A DNA stretch of 48,939 bases, taken from NCBI GenBank assembly GCA_012520935.1, contig JAAYNG010000001.1:1-48939 (forward strand). The letters run 5' to 3'. Position numbers and translations under genes: made by a program. The stretch comes from Tissierellia bacterium. GTDB taxonomy: Bacteria; Bacillota; Clostridia; Tissierellales; Peptoniphilaceae. The notes beneath the pieces were generated by a model, which worked only from the letters and a program-made list of their open reading frames with translations, did no database searches and was not told the DNA's origin. Shown here in pieces: positions 16,173 to 26,367 of the stretch. Each line of letters begins with the position of its first letter. The stretch's first letter is position 1.

Positions 16173-16709
16173 ATGAAATTTGAAGGAACAAAGACGAAGA
16201 AGAACTTAGAAGAAGGTTTTGCAGGTGAATCCCAAGCCCATACTAAATACTTATACTATGCTTCACAAGCTAGGAAAGATGGTTATGAACAAATAGCTGA
16301 CATTTTTGAAGAAACAGCTAGAAATGAAAAAGAGCATGCTAAGCTTTGGTTCAAACAATTACATGGCGGAATTCCTAAGACTCCTCAAAACTTAAAGGAT
16401 GCAGCAGCTGGAGAAAATTATGAATGGACAACTATGTACAAGCAATTCGCAGCTGATGCGAGAGAAGAAGGTTTTGACAAGCTGGCTGAATTATTTGAAG
16501 GCGTTGCGGCTGTTGAAGCTCAACACGAAAAGAGATACCTGAAATTATTAGAAAATATTGAAGAACACAGAGTATTTGAAAGAGACGGAGAAACTTACTG
16601 GCAATGTATTAACTGTGGTCATATTGAAAAGGGTGCTAAACCTTCAGACCCATGTCCGGTATGTGCACATGCACAATCATTCTTCCAAATTAAACCTGAA
16701 AATTATTAA
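16173..16709 (+). CDS. rbr: Rubrerythrin
   Basis: Reduces hydrogen peroxide in anaerobes using a diiron site and a rubredoxin centre. The 178 residues show Glu19 (AGES), Glu52/His55 (NEKEH), Glu82/Glu85, and Glu115/His118 (EAQH) as diiron ligands, then Cys145/148 and Cys161/164 (CINCG, CPVC) for the C-terminal iron. The start follows AAAGGAGAAG. Its codon use is richer in AGA and GAA than that of neighbours, typical of a highly expressed gene. The adjacent rubredoxin fusion is a likely electron donor. Confidence 0.97.
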   Translation: MKFEGTKTKKNLEEGFAGESQAHTKYLYYASQARKDGYEQIADIFEETARNEKEHAKLWFKQLHGGIPKTPQNLKDAAAGENYEWTTMYKQFAADAREEGFDKLAELFEGVAAVEAQHEKRYLKLLENIEEHRVFERDGETYWQCINCGHIEKGAKPSDPCPVCAHAQSFFQIKPENY

Positions 16710-16713
16710 AAAA

Positions 16714-16745
16714 TCGACCCCCAAAAGCAGGGGGTCTTTTCTTTT
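16714..16745 (+). terminator. Terminator of rubrerythrin
   Basis: GACCCCC and GGGGGTC pair around AAAAGCA and are followed by TTTTCTTTTT. Confidence 0.88.
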
Positions 16746-16789
16746 TGTAAAGAAGAGTAATTTAATATAAGTAGTGATACAAAGACTGG

Positions 16790-16848
16790 TAGAATTTAAT
16801 TTGCAATTTAGCTTTTAAATTTAACCATTAAAGTTGAATTAAATTCTA
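16790..16848. other. Inverted repeat upstream of the RelB-like gene
   Basis: TAGAATTTAATT and its exact complement AATTAAATTCTA are separated by about 35 AT-rich bases. The spacing is long for a hairpin. It could be a paired operator, since RelB proteins autoregulate, or chance in AT-rich DNA. Confidence 0.35.
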
Positions 16849-16909
16849 GTATTTAAATAGATATACATATTATATGTTTTGTTTATAATTTACTTAGGGA
16901 GGTGTTTTT

Positions 16910-17179
16910 ATGGCACAAATCAATGTAAGGATTGATGAGGATGTAAAGAGGGATGCTGAAGAGACTTTAAATGAGATTGGGCTTAGTATGTCTGCAGCCA
17001 TTACAATTTTTTTAAAAAAAGTTGTTAGAGAGAACAGGATCCCTTTTGAATTATCCATTGACCCTTTCTATAGCGAAGAAAATATGAAAAGACTTAAGAA
17101 GGCAAAAGAAGATGCTAATTGTGTAAGTGCTAGTTTAAAAGCTCATGAATTAATAGAGTTTGATGGTAAGGATAAATAA
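16910..17179 (+). CDS. RelB/DinJ-family antitoxin, orphan
   Basis: An 89-residue protein with a ribbon-helix-helix start (QINVRIDEDVKRDAEETL then GLSMSAAITIFLKKVV), the RelB/DinJ DNA-binding plan, and a C-terminal region that would wrap a RelE/YafQ-type toxin. The start follows GGGAGGTG, and a TATAAT lies at 16884-16889. No toxin gene follows: after the stop there is a terminator and the end of the converging flippase gene. It may act alone or serve a toxin elsewhere. Confidence 0.85.
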   Translation: MAQINVRIDEDVKRDAEETLNEIGLSMSAAITIFLKKVVRENRIPFELSIDPFYSEENMKRLKKAKEDANCVSASLKAHELIEFDGKDK

Positions 17180-17228
17180 AATAGCCAATGTATGCGGTAA
17201 CAAGTATCTTACATTGGCTATTTTTTTA
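17177..17228. terminator. Shared terminator of relB-like gene and glmU operon
   Basis: AAAATAGCCAATGTA and TACATTGGCTATTTTT pair around a 20-base loop, with A and T runs suited to both directions. Confidence 0.85.
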
Positions 17229-18845
17229 TTCTTTTATTATTCCTTTTCCCTTTAAGAAGCTATAAAGTTTTTCCCCCTTTGGCAGGAGCAGGTAGTCTTC
17301 TCTCGTTAGGGTACCTGATATAATGAGCAAGACCCCATAGACCAAAACCCCGATAAGGACTGCAACCAGTGTTGCCAGTTTAGGTCCAAGAATTCCCATC
17401 AATAGGTTATAGGATATGTAAACAAATATTCCCATAACCAGAGAGATTATCAAAGGCCTTATATAGTATCTGCTGAAAGATATTTGGATACCTGCATGTT
17501 TTGAAACTCCATAGAGGTTTAAGCTTGCTGCAATTGCATAGCAAACTATTGTGGATATTGCCATCCCGTAAATATTTATTGACCTTATGCCTAAGAGGGT
17601 ATAGGAGAGGATTACCTTCACTACAGCACCTGTCAGCATATTTTTTGCAGGCAGGGTTGGCTTCCCTATGCCTTGCAGAATTGCCGATGCAGACATTATT
17701 GTTCCCAAAAAAATTAATTGAATTGATGCTAGCTGGAGGAGGGAGGCTGCACTGGCACGAGAAGCCTCTCCTTCAGAAAAATATAATAAGTCTATTACAG
17801 GTCTTGCCAGCACGAATAAACCAACTGTGGCAGGTATTGCCAGGAGGGATGCCATCTTTATTCCTGACTCTGTTAAGACATTAAGCTTATGTTCATCTTT
17901 TATTGCTGCAGCTTCTGCTATGGAAGGAACCAAAGTCATCGGGATTACCCCTAAAAAAACAAGTGGGAAGTTAATTAATGTCTGTGCCATACCCTTTAAA
18001 TTTCCATGGAGCTTGTTTGCCTCAACCAGGCTAAAGCCTGCACTCATCAGCCTGCTTGGGAATATTGATGCATCTATTGAGTCCATTAAGGGTGCAATTG
18101 ATGCCCCTATTGTTATAGGGACTGCTATATAGAGCAATTCCTTCAATAGTAGCTTGTAAGGCAAAATTTCCTTATGCCTTGATGCTTTAAGTTCTTTTTT
18201 TCTTTCCTGTCTGTTTTTATAAAAGAAAAAAAGCATGGTGAGGACACCGACAAAAGAGCCGGCAGACCCGCCAAAGGATGCCCCTCCTGCTGCAAAGGGA
18301 AGCCCCCTATCTAAAAGTGCAACTGCCAAGTAAAGACCAACTCCAACTCTGGCAACCTGCTCGGTTATTTGTGAAACTGCAGTAGGTAACATATTTTGCC
18401 TGCCTTGAAAGTAACCTCTAAGGGCAGACAAGATTGGAGCTACTAATAGGGCAGGTGCCAAGGATAACAGCGAGTAATAGGCGTTCGGGTTTTTTATAAA
18501 GTAGGCAATTTTTTCTGCGAAAAGGAACATTATTGAAGATGTCAAAAGACCGAAGCTAACCATTATTGTAGAGGTCAGCTTGAAAATTCTACCAGCATTA
18601 TAGTGGTCTTCCAGAGCAAGTCTTTCGGATATCATCTTGGCTATTGCAACAGGGAAACCTGTAGTGGCAACAGTCAGCAAGAGGGTATAGACAGGGTAGG
18701 CAGTTTGATAATAGGAAATCCCTTCATCGCCTAATATTCCTACGAGGGGTATCCTATAGACTGCTCCTAAGATTTTTACAATCAAGCCTGCAATACTCAA
18801 AAGGGCAGCACCTTTTACAAATTTAGCACTTACAGATTTACTCAT
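17226..18845 (-). CDS. MurJ/SpoVB-like lipid-linked oligosaccharide flippase
   Basis: A 539-residue MOP-superfamily membrane protein with about 14 helices. The N-terminal segment KGAALLSIAGLIVKILGAVY and the GYFQGRQNMLPTAVSQI motif are typical of YabM/SpoVB/YtgP flippases, which move lipid II or related precursors across the membrane. Being last in a glmU-prs-pth-mfd operon matches the position of yabM in Bacillus. Which precursor it moves, and whether it is the main MurJ, cannot be decided here. It overlaps the foldase gene by four bases. Confidence 0.88.
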   Translation of the reverse strand: MSKSVSAKFVKGAALLSIAGLIVKILGAVYRIPLVGILGDEGISYYQTAYPVYTLLLTVATTGFPVAIAKMISERLALEDHYNAGRIFKLTSTIMVSFGLLTSSIMFLFAEKIAYFIKNPNAYYSLLSLAPALLVAPILSALRGYFQGRQNMLPTAVSQITEQVARVGVGLYLAVALLDRGLPFAAGGASFGGSAGSFVGVLTMLFFFYKNRQERKKELKASRHKEILPYKLLLKELLYIAVPITIGASIAPLMDSIDASIFPSRLMSAGFSLVEANKLHGNLKGMAQTLINFPLVFLGVIPMTLVPSIAEAAAIKDEHKLNVLTESGIKMASLLAIPATVGLFVLARPVIDLLYFSEGEASRASAASLLQLASIQLIFLGTIMSASAILQGIGKPTLPAKNMLTGAVVKVILSYTLLGIRSINIYGMAISTIVCYAIAASLNLYGVSKHAGIQISFSRYYIRPLIISLVMGIFVYISYNLLMGILGPKLATLVAVLIGVLVYGVLLIISGTLTREDYLLLPKGEKLYSFLKGKGIIKE

Positions 18846-19753
18846 TTAGAGTCTCCTACAAATATTTTTATATCAGCATTTTCAGTTAACTGTGCAATAT
18901 AGTCCCTATATTTAGAATCCTTTAGCCTTGCCAGCACATCATCTTTTAAGTCTTCAAAGTCCATTAATTTTTCGTTTAACTTCAATATATAATATCCTAT
19001 TTCCATTTCAATAGGGTCGCTTACATCTCCTTCTTCTAAGGCGAAGGCTGCTAACTCAAACTCGCTTGGGTATTCTCCTCTTTTTATGAAACCTATCTGT
19101 CCTCCATTTACTGCGGTTACCTTGTCTAAGGATTCCAATATGGCAAGGTCCTCAAAGCTTGTTCCGGACTTATACCTGTTTATTATCTTTTCAGCTTCTT
19201 CCTTGCTTTTAACCAGAATATATGATATATCAACCTTTTCAAATTCATACTTATAGTCTTCAAAAAAAGTTCTCAACTCTTCATTGCTTATGGAAAGGCT
19301 GTCTTCAATGGATTGCTTGTGCTTTTCTGCCAGAACTTCCTTCCTTATATTATTTTCAAAGGACTCTTCTGAAATATTATTTTCAGACAAGAACCTCCTA
19401 TAATTCTCTTCGCCGGAAAGTTTTTTGATATATGTGTCCAAGTCTTCCTTGTACTCCTCGTCAGAAACATATATACCTTTTTCCTCACAGTCCCTTTCTA
19501 TAAGCTTATCAAGTATCATCTTGTCAATTACACTTCTCCTAAGGGATTGCTCAATTGTAAGACCATCCTCTTGGACCTTGCTAAGGGACTCTTCTCCATA
19601 TTTTTTTACATTAATCCCCCTATAAATTTCATATTGGCTTTCAAATTCCTCAAGGGTAATTTCTTCTCCATTAACTGTGGCTGCATTTTCATTTATTTGC
19701 TGGCAAGCAACAAGGATTATTGCCACAGTTAATAAAATTAGTATCTTTCTCAT
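18842..19753 (-). CDS. PrsA/SurA-like peptidyl-prolyl isomerase lipoprotein
   Basis: Extracytoplasmic folding helper of 303 residues. A signal peptide ends in lipobox LVAC with Cys17 as the lipidated residue. A SurA N-like helical domain (about 25-170, opening ATVNGEEITLEEFE) is followed by a parvulin PPIC domain (about 172-270, including ISYILVKSKEEAEKI and GGQIGFIKRGE). It lies between mfd and the flippase, overlapping both by four bases, so it is translationally coupled. Confidence 0.9.
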   Translation of the reverse strand: MRKILILLTVAIILVACQQINENAATVNGEEITLEEFESQYEIYRGINVKKYGEESLSKVQEDGLTIEQSLRRSVIDKMILDKLIERDCEEKGIYVSDEEYKEDLDTYIKKLSGEENYRRFLSENNISEESFENNIRKEVLAEKHKQSIEDSLSISNEELRTFFEDYKYEFEKVDISYILVKSKEEAEKIINRYKSGTSFEDLAILESLDKVTAVNGGQIGFIKRGEYPSEFELAAFALEEGDVSDPIEMEIGYYILKLNEKLMDFEDLKDDVLARLKDSKYRDYIAQLTENADIKIFVGDSK

Positions 19754-22700
19754 TTTGCACCTCTGATTTCAATTATCTTACTTAAGAACTCTTTGATTTC
19801 TTTTAAATCAGTTTTTTTTAGTTTAAAACTAATGGAGTCCTTATTAATAAAACTCACCCTCTTATTATACTGGAAAATAAGAGAATTTAAAAGGTTTAAG
19901 TCAGATTCTTCCTCGTAGAAATCCAACTTTAACATATTTGACTTCAATTGTAAACTTTTTAGTCCTGCCTTGGAGGACAAGAACCTAATTAGAGAAATAT
20001 TCATAAGGTTGAGGCTGGCTTTATCTATATCCCCATACCTGTCAATGAATTCTTCAGTTAATTCGGACAAGTCCTCTTCGCTTTCAATGGCGGAAATCTT
20101 TTTTAAGGCTTCAAGCTTTTGGATTTCATTAGGTATATAGTCAGGTCTGATGTAGGCATCCACAGGTATATCAACCTTTACTTCCCGGTCTTCTTTTACG
20201 ACCTCTCCGCCTAACTTCCTTATGGCTTGGTTTAGGTATTTGACATAGAGTTCATAGCCTATGTTACCAAAGTGGCCACTTTGTTGGAGGCCGAGAACAG
20301 AGCCTGCCCCTCGGATTTCCAAGTCCCTCATGGCAATCTTATAGCCGGACCCGAATTCGGTGTATTCCTTTATTGCCCTAAGCCTCTTCTCTTGGGTTTC
20401 AGAAAGGACCTTGTCCTTCCTGTAGGTCATATAGCCATAGGCAAGCCTGTTGGACCTTCCAACCCGACCTCTTAACTGGTAGAGTTGCGACAGGCCAAAC
20501 TTGTCAGCATCTTCAACGATAATTGTGTTTACATTCCTTATATCAAGTCCGGTTTCTATTATGGTTGTGGCAAGGAGGACATCAAATTCCCCATCTAAGA
20601 AGGACCGCATGACATCTTCAAGCCTTTTTTCACTCATCTGGCCATGGGCATAGTCAAATTCTACTTCCGGCACCAGCTCTCTCAAATAGGCAAGCTCCTT
20701 TTCCATAGTTTCAACCTTGTTATAGACATAGTAGACCTGACCTCCCCTTTCAATCTCCTTCAGTATTGCTTCTCTGATAATTGAAGGGTTAAATTCCATT
20801 ACATAGGTCTGGATAGGAAACCGTTCTTCCGGAGGCTCGTCAAGGACGGATATATCCCTTATGCCTGAAAGGGACAGGTGGAGTGTTCTCGGAATTGGCG
20901 TTGCACTTAGGGTGAGGACATCTACATTTTCCTTTAACTCCTTAAGCCTTTCCTTGTGTTTGACCCCAAACCTTTGCTCCTCGTCTATTATTAAGAGTCC
21001 TAAGTCTTTAAATTGGACATCCTTTGAAAGCAACCTATGGGTTCCGATTACAAAGTCTACAAGTCCCTTTCTCAATTTTTCTACCGTCTTTTCCTGTTCT
21101 TTTTTGCTCCTAAAACGGCTAAGTGATTCTATATTGACAGGGAAGTTAGAAAACCTGTCCTTGGCTGTATTGTAATGTTGCTCTGTAAGGATTGTAGTGG
21201 GGGCAAGCATGGCAACCTGCTTCCCGTCAGAAATTGCCTTAAAGGCAGCCCTTAATGCCACTTCCGTCTTTCCATAGCCGGCATCTCCCAAAAGTAGCCT
21301 TTCCATTGGCTTGCTGCTTTCCATATCTTCTTTAATGTCTATGGCAGCCCTTAGTTGACCGTCAGTTTCTTCATAGGGGAAGAAGTCCTCAAAGTCTTTT
21401 TGCCAAGGTCCATCCGGAGAAAATTGGTAGCCTGCCCTTTCCCTCCTTCTGGCATAGAGCTCAATAAGCTGTTCAGCCATGACTTCTAATTGTTTTTTAG
21501 CCTTGGCTGTGGTCTTCTTCCATTCAGTTCCGGTGAGCTTATTGACCTTTGGCTTACTGGTATCTGTACCAATGTATTTTTGAATTAGGTTAAGCTGGTC
21601 GATGGGTATATAGAGCCTTTCAGACCCGGAGTAGCCTATGGAAAGGAAGTCCTTTTTAGCCCCGTCTATCTCCAGATTTTTAACCCCCTCGTATATACCA
21701 ATACCGTGCATCTCGTGGACAACATAGTCGCCGATTTTCAAGTCGGAAAAGGACAGGGCAGCCCCTCCGGCTTCTTTTTTCTTCCTCCTAGACTTCCTCC
21801 CCTTGCTGAAGATTTCCTTTTCAGTGAAGACTAGAAACTTAAAGTCGTCATAGAGGAAGCCTGCAGGGGCATGGCTTGGTGAGATAAAGACCTCTGATGA
21901 CTTTATCTCTTCATTATAATTTTCCTTTATTGATACCGGAACTAGGGATTCAGACAGGTCTTTTAAAAGTATCTCGGCCCTTTCCCTAGTTCCTGAAAAA
22001 ATTACTGTCTTGTAGCCCTTTAGGCTATAGTCTTTAACTTCTTGGCTGAAGAGGTCCAGCCTCTTATTAAAGCCTGCCAAAGACCTCATGGTGAATTTTA
22101 CAATCTCACTAAATTCTAAATCTTGGACGACAGAAGTAAAGACAGAATTATATATTTTAGGTGTTTCCGATAAGGCTTCCCTTAAGTCAGGATTTCTAAA
22201 CCTTATATCAGCATGTTCAGCCAATAACTCCCCCCTCTCAAAGAGGTCCTTGAACTTGACCTCAAAGAAGGAGTCGGCACTTTCACCTCTTTCTAAGCTC
22301 CTTTGTATATCTTCAAAGTAGATAAGGGAGTCGTAAAAATAATCAGCCACAGAAGTCAGCCTATCTTCCATAAAGGGGATGCAGAGGTCTATATTTTCAA
22401 GGCCTTCGTCGATTTCGTCAATTAGTCTTAAGAACTTGGACTCTAAATTTTCCCTTTCTTCTCCTTCAAGTTTTGACTTGTTTAAAGAAGTTTCAATCTT
22501 TTTCTTGACACTTTCTTTAATGTCTTTAGTTATAAAAATTTCGTTGGCGGGTATGATTTCTGCAACTTCTATATTCTCAATTGAGTTTTGACTTTGTTTA
22601 TCAAAGAACCTAATTGAGTCAATCTCATCTCCAAAGAATTCAATCCTAATAGGGTTGTCATATTGGGGGGAGAAGATATCCAAAATCCCACCCCTAGAAG

Positions 22701-23214
22701 AAAATTGACCAGCCCCTTCAACTAGGTCAGTCACTTGGTAGCCGATATCTAGGAGCCTTTCCTTAATTTCATTTATCTCGTAAGAGTCTTCAAGCTTCAA
22801 GGTAATAATATTCTCTAAAAAAAAATCAGCCCCTATAATCTTCTCCTTAAGAGCCTCTATGCTGGTTATTATTATTTTTTTATCTCCACTTACAAGTGAA
22901 TAGAGGGTCTTAAGTCTTTCGATATTTTTTTCTCGGCTTTCTGCGTCAATAAGGTAGAGGACTTCTTCTCTTTTTTGGAATAACACAGCATCAAAACCCA
23001 GATTAACAAGCCCGTCTGATACTTCATCCCCCTTAGACTCATCATCCAAGACCAAGACTACACTTTTTGAGCTGGCCTTAAAAAGTCCTGAGACAATATG
23101 AAAACTAGCTTCGGGTATTAGCCCGAAGCTTCTAACATTTTCTTTATTTTTCACAAGAGAAATAATCTTTTCAAAGCCCTGCGAATTTAAAAGATTGTCA
23201 TAGAGAAAGTTCAT
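19750..23214 (-). CDS. mfd: Transcription-repair coupling factor
   Basis: A DNA translocase that removes stalled RNA polymerase and recruits UvrA. The 1154 residues are full length. They comprise an N-terminal UvrB-like module, an RNA polymerase interaction domain (FSDLKIGDYVVHEMHGIGIY), and superfamily 2 motor domains with Walker A GDAGYGKT near 641 and DEEQ near 741. The TRG motif region contains GRVGRSNRLAYGY, and a C-terminal regulatory domain follows. The start overlaps pth by 17 bases. Confidence 0.98.
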   Translation of the reverse strand: MNFLYDNLLNSQGFEKIISLVKNKENVRSFGLIPEASFHIVSGLFKASSKSVVLVLDDESKGDEVSDGLVNLGFDAVLFQKREEVLYLIDAESREKNIERLKTLYSLVSGDKKIIITSIEALKEKIIGADFFLENIITLKLEDSYEINEIKERLLDIGYQVTDLVEGAGQFSSRGGILDIFSPQYDNPIRIEFFGDEIDSIRFFDKQSQNSIENIEVAEIIPANEIFITKDIKESVKKKIETSLNKSKLEGEERENLESKFLRLIDEIDEGLENIDLCIPFMEDRLTSVADYFYDSLIYFEDIQRSLERGESADSFFEVKFKDLFERGELLAEHADIRFRNPDLREALSETPKIYNSVFTSVVQDLEFSEIVKFTMRSLAGFNKRLDLFSQEVKDYSLKGYKTVIFSGTRERAEILLKDLSESLVPVSIKENYNEEIKSSEVFISPSHAPAGFLYDDFKFLVFTEKEIFSKGRKSRRKKKEAGGAALSFSDLKIGDYVVHEMHGIGIYEGVKNLEIDGAKKDFLSIGYSGSERLYIPIDQLNLIQKYIGTDTSKPKVNKLTGTEWKKTTAKAKKQLEVMAEQLIELYARRRERAGYQFSPDGPWQKDFEDFFPYEETDGQLRAAIDIKEDMESSKPMERLLLGDAGYGKTEVALRAAFKAISDGKQVAMLAPTTILTEQHYNTAKDRFSNFPVNIESLSRFRSKKEQEKTVEKLRKGLVDFVIGTHRLLSKDVQFKDLGLLIIDEEQRFGVKHKERLKELKENVDVLTLSATPIPRTLHLSLSGIRDISVLDEPPEERFPIQTYVMEFNPSIIREAILKEIERGGQVYYVYNKVETMEKELAYLRELVPEVEFDYAHGQMSEKRLEDVMRSFLDGEFDVLLATTIIETGLDIRNVNTIIVEDADKFGLSQLYQLRGRVGRSNRLAYGYMTYRKDKVLSETQEKRLRAIKEYTEFGSGYKIAMRDLEIRGAGSVLGLQQSGHFGNIGYELYVKYLNQAIRKLGGEVVKEDREVKVDIPVDAYIRPDYIPNEIQKLEALKKISAIESEEDLSELTEEFIDRYGDIDKASLNLMNISLIRFLSSKAGLKSLQLKSNMLKLDFYEEESDLNLLNSLIFQYNKRVSFINKDSISFKLKKTDLKEIKEFLSKIIEIRGAK

Positions 23215-23791
23215 TAAAATCCCTTCTATTATAAGTGTTCATTGCCTCATCAACGCCTTTTTTCAATATCATGGACACTGAGTCAGCAGCATAATTAATA
23301 GCCTTGTCAATTGTAATCCTATCTTCTTTAGAAAACCTGGAAAGGACGAAGTTTGCCAAATCTTCGCCCTCGTGCTTGTTACCTATGCCAATTTTAATTC
23401 TTTTAAAATTATCATCAATCAAGTGGTATATAATTGACTTGAGCCCGTTGTGAGAGCCGGCAGACCCTTTTTTCTTAATCCTTATGGCACCAAAGTCTAT
23501 GTCCACATCGTCAACTATCACTATCAGGGAGTCGATATCCAGCTTGTAGAAGTCCAGAAATTCTCTTATGGCAATCCCGCTATTGTTCATATAGGTAGTA
23601 GGCTTAAGAAGGAAAACTCGTTCACCTTCAATCATACCATCACCATAGAGGGCATTGAATTTTGCCTTGTTAAGACTAATCCCATGCCTTTCAGCCAAGA
23701 GGTCCACAGTATCAAAGCCGACATTGTGCCTTGTTCCCTTATAGTCTTTACCCGGATTTCCCAGTCCTGCAACTAAATACAAGGCATTCAC
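23198..23791 (-). CDS. pth: Peptidyl-tRNA hydrolase
   Basis: Recycles peptidyl-tRNA released from ribosomes. The 197 residues include GLGNPG (9-14), the catalytic His22 in RHNVGFD, KPTTYMNNSG and VDDVDIDFG. The start directly follows the prs stop, and the 3' end runs into mfd, matching the usual Firmicute order prs-pth-mfd. Confidence 0.98.
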   Translation of the reverse strand: MNALYLVAGLGNPGKDYKGTRHNVGFDTVDLLAERHGISLNKAKFNALYGDGMIEGERVFLLKPTTYMNNSGIAIREFLDFYKLDIDSLIVIVDDVDIDFGAIRIKKKGSAGSHNGLKSIIYHLIDDNFKRIKIGIGNKHEGEDLANFVLSRFSKEDRITIDKAINYAADSVSMILKKGVDEAMNTYNRRDFNELSL

Positions 23792-24739
23792 CTAGTCAAA
23801 CAGCTTGCTTACAGACAGGTTTTGGTTAATCCTTCTCATTGCCTTAGCAATTATTGGCGCAACAGAAGTAACAGCAATCTTATTTATCTGTTTAGTTTCA
23901 GGCAGTGGAATCGTATCAGTTATAATGAATTGTTCAATTTGAGAATTTTGCAGCCTTGTTATGGCAGGTCCTGATAGGACACCGTGTGTTGCTGCCCCCC
24001 AAACTTTCAAAGCACCTTGCTTTTTAAGCATGTCAACTGCTGATACAATTGTGCCGGCAGTATCTATAATATCATCAATAAGTATAGCATTTTTTCCTTC
24101 AATATCACCGATTAGGTTCATAACCTCAGCGACATTTGCCCTTGGACGGATTTTTTCGATAATCGCAATAGGCAACCCTAAAAAGTTGGCAAAGGACCTC
24201 GCCCTAGTTACTCCACCAAGATCAGGGGATACTACAACTGTGTTATCATCAATAAAGCTCTTGAAGTGGTCGGCTAGGATTTGAACACCGGACAGGTGGT
24301 CAACTGGAATATTAAAGTATCCTTGAATTTGACCTGCATGTAGGTCCATAGTGATTATCCTGTCAGCACCGGCTGTTTCAATTAAGTCAGCCACAAGCTT
24401 TGCAGTGATTGGCTCCCTTGCCTTTGTCTTCCTGTCCTGTCTGGCATAGCCATAATATGGCAGGACCACATTTACCCTGCCGGCAGAGGCCCTTTTCATT
24501 GCATCCAACATAATTAAAAGCTCCATTAAATTGTCATTTACAGGTGCACAAGTTGACTGGACTACATAGATATCGGCACCCCTCACGGTTTCCCCAATAT
24601 CTACGCTTATCTCGTAGTCACTAAAGTGATTAACTGAGCTAAGCCCTTGGCTGATGCCAAGCTCATGGCAAATAGATTGCACCAAAGGCTTGTTTGAATT
24701 TCCTGTAAAAATTTTCATCTCTCCCACACAAAAGTTCAT
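23792..24739 (-). CDS. prs: Ribose-phosphate pyrophosphokinase
   Basis: Makes PRPP from ribose 5-phosphate and ATP for nucleotide, His and Trp synthesis. The 315 residues contain the ATP-loop region [10 protein letters not shown], the catalytic flexible segment [10 protein letters not shown], and the PRPP-binding loop [12 protein letters not shown]. The ATG after AGGAGGATATT is preferred; an ATG seven codons later after GGGAGAG would give the more usual MKIFTGNSN start. Second gene of the operon. Confidence 0.97.
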   Translation of the reverse strand: MNFCVGEMKIFTGNSNKPLVQSICHELGISQGLSSVNHFSDYEISVDIGETVRGADIYVVQSTCAPVNDNLMELLIMLDAMKRASAGRVNVVLPYYGYARQDRKTKAREPITAKLVADLIETAGADRIITMDLHAGQIQGYFNIPVDHLSGVQILADHFKSFIDDNTVVVSPDLGGVTRARSFANFLGLPIAIIEKIRPRANVAEVMNLIGDIEGKNAILIDDIIDTAGTIVSAVDMLKKQGALKVWGAATHGVLSGPAITRLQNSQIEQFIITDTIPLPETKQINKIAVTSVAPIIAKAMRRINQNLSVSKLFD

Positions 24740-24748
24740 AATATCCTC

Positions 24749-26113
24749 CTATTTTCTATTTTTAACCCAACCGTCTATATTTCTCTGTTCTCCTCTTTCT
24801 ATGGCAAGCTGGTACTCTTCCACATCCTTAGTTATGGTTGACCCGGCAGCTATAAAACAGTTCCCATCAAGTCTTACAGGGGACACAAGGTTGGCATTGC
24901 AACCGATAAAGGAATCATCTCCTATAGATGACCTAGTTTTCTTTATCCCATCGTAGTTTACAACTACAGACCCACAGCCGAAGTTGACACTCTTACCAAC
25001 ATCTGCATCGCCAACATAAGTAAGGTGTGGAATTTTAGTGCCTTCGCCTATGTTTGAATTTTTAACTTCAACGAAGTTGCCAAGCTTGGCCTTGTTTTTA
25101 ATGTTGGAGTTTGGTCTTACATGGGCAAAAGGTCCAACTTTAACATCCTCTCCAATGAAAGAATCTTCAATAAGGGATGATTCTATTTGACTCCTATCTC
25201 CCACTTGTGAATTATGGATTCGGGTGTCCCCCCTTAAGACCACATCTTCACCAATGGTTGACCCCTTTTCAATAGTGACACCCGGATAGATAATAGTGTC
25301 CCTTCCAATGACCACATCAGTTTCTATATAGGTATTGTCAGGGTTGACTATCTCAACCCCTTCAGCCATATGGGCCTCTATTATTCTCCTTCTCAAGATG
25401 TCAGTAATATAGGAAAGCTGACTGTTGGAATTAACTCCAAGAGTTTCTTCAAAGTCTTCAGTTACAAGGGCACCAACCCTTTTTCTTTGGTTAGTAAGTA
25501 TTTCTATAGTATCTGTGAGATAGTATTCTTTTTTTATATTATCGTTGGTTACCTCCTTAAGGGCATTTTTCAAAGCCCTACCCTTAAAGACCATGATACC
25601 TGAATTTATCTCTTGAATCTTCTTTTCCTTTTCATTGGCATCATTCTCTTCAATAATTTTTATAGCATCTCCATCCTTATTTTTTATAATTCTACCATAT
25701 CCATAAGGGTTGGTCACAAGAGAAGTGAGGACAACTGCCTCATAATTTTTAAGTTCAGCAAAGAGGGCCTCTATAGTATTTGACTTAATAAGGGGAACAT
25801 CTCCATACAAGATCAGAACCTTATCCCCGTCCTTAATTTCATCAACAGCCTGCATAACTGCAAAGCCTGTCCCGTAAGGCTGTCCCTCTCCAATTGGCTG
25901 GTCCTTAAAGACTACATCAAAGCTCTTGACATGTTCTCTTACTAAGTCACCACCGTTTCCAACGATTACTATTTGCTTTTCAACTCCGGCCTTCCTAGCA
26001 GCATCGATTGCATGCTCAACCAGACACTTACCCAAGGCTTTCTTTAGGACCTTCGGGTACTTGGACTTCATCCGGGTCCCTTCGCCGGCGGCAAGTACAA
26101 CAGCTATATTCAT
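24749..26113 (-). CDS. glmU: Bifunctional GlmU (GlcNAc-1-P uridyltransferase/GlcN-1-P acetyltransferase)
   Basis: Makes UDP-GlcNAc for peptidoglycan. The 454 residues comprise an N-terminal nucleotidyltransferase (LAAGEGTRMKSKYPKVL, about 7-23) and a left-handed beta-helix acetyltransferase with isoleucine-patch repeats and VVNYDG. This is the first gene of the operon. A minus-strand TATAAT at 26146-26151 lies about 35 bases upstream of the start, with only a weak -35. Confidence 0.98.
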   Translation of the reverse strand: MNIAVVLAAGEGTRMKSKYPKVLKKALGKCLVEHAIDAARKAGVEKQIVIVGNGGDLVREHVKSFDVVFKDQPIGEGQPYGTGFAVMQAVDEIKDGDKVLILYGDVPLIKSNTIEALFAELKNYEAVVLTSLVTNPYGYGRIIKNKDGDAIKIIEENDANEKEKKIQEINSGIMVFKGRALKNALKEVTNDNIKKEYYLTDTIEILTNQRKRVGALVTEDFEETLGVNSNSQLSYITDILRRRIIEAHMAEGVEIVNPDNTYIETDVVIGRDTIIYPGVTIEKGSTIGEDVVLRGDTRIHNSQVGDRSQIESSLIEDSFIGEDVKVGPFAHVRPNSNIKNKAKLGNFVEVKNSNIGEGTKIPHLTYVGDADVGKSVNFGCGSVVVNYDGIKKTRSSIGDDSFIGCNANLVSPVRLDGNCFIAAGSTITKDVEEYQLAIERGEQRNIDGWVKNRK

Positions 26114-26367
26114 TAAATCACCTCTATATTCATATTTATATTAACATTATAATACAAGTACTTGAAAAAAGGAAATGAAATTTGATATTATCTGTACTTT
26201 AAAATCTAAAACAGCTTCAATGGGTGACGGGAGTTTGACAGTTGAATAAAAAGAAAAGTATATCAAAGCTAGCAATGGCTTTATTTTTTTGTCAAATTTA
26301 AAAAATAATTATTACGTTATGTCGCGTTATGTTGTATAATGTAGATATTATTGATGGAGGTAATAAT

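Noticed and set aside
16910..17228. A toxin-antitoxin pair
   Set aside because: Only the antitoxin-like gene is present; the 47 bases after it hold just a terminator.
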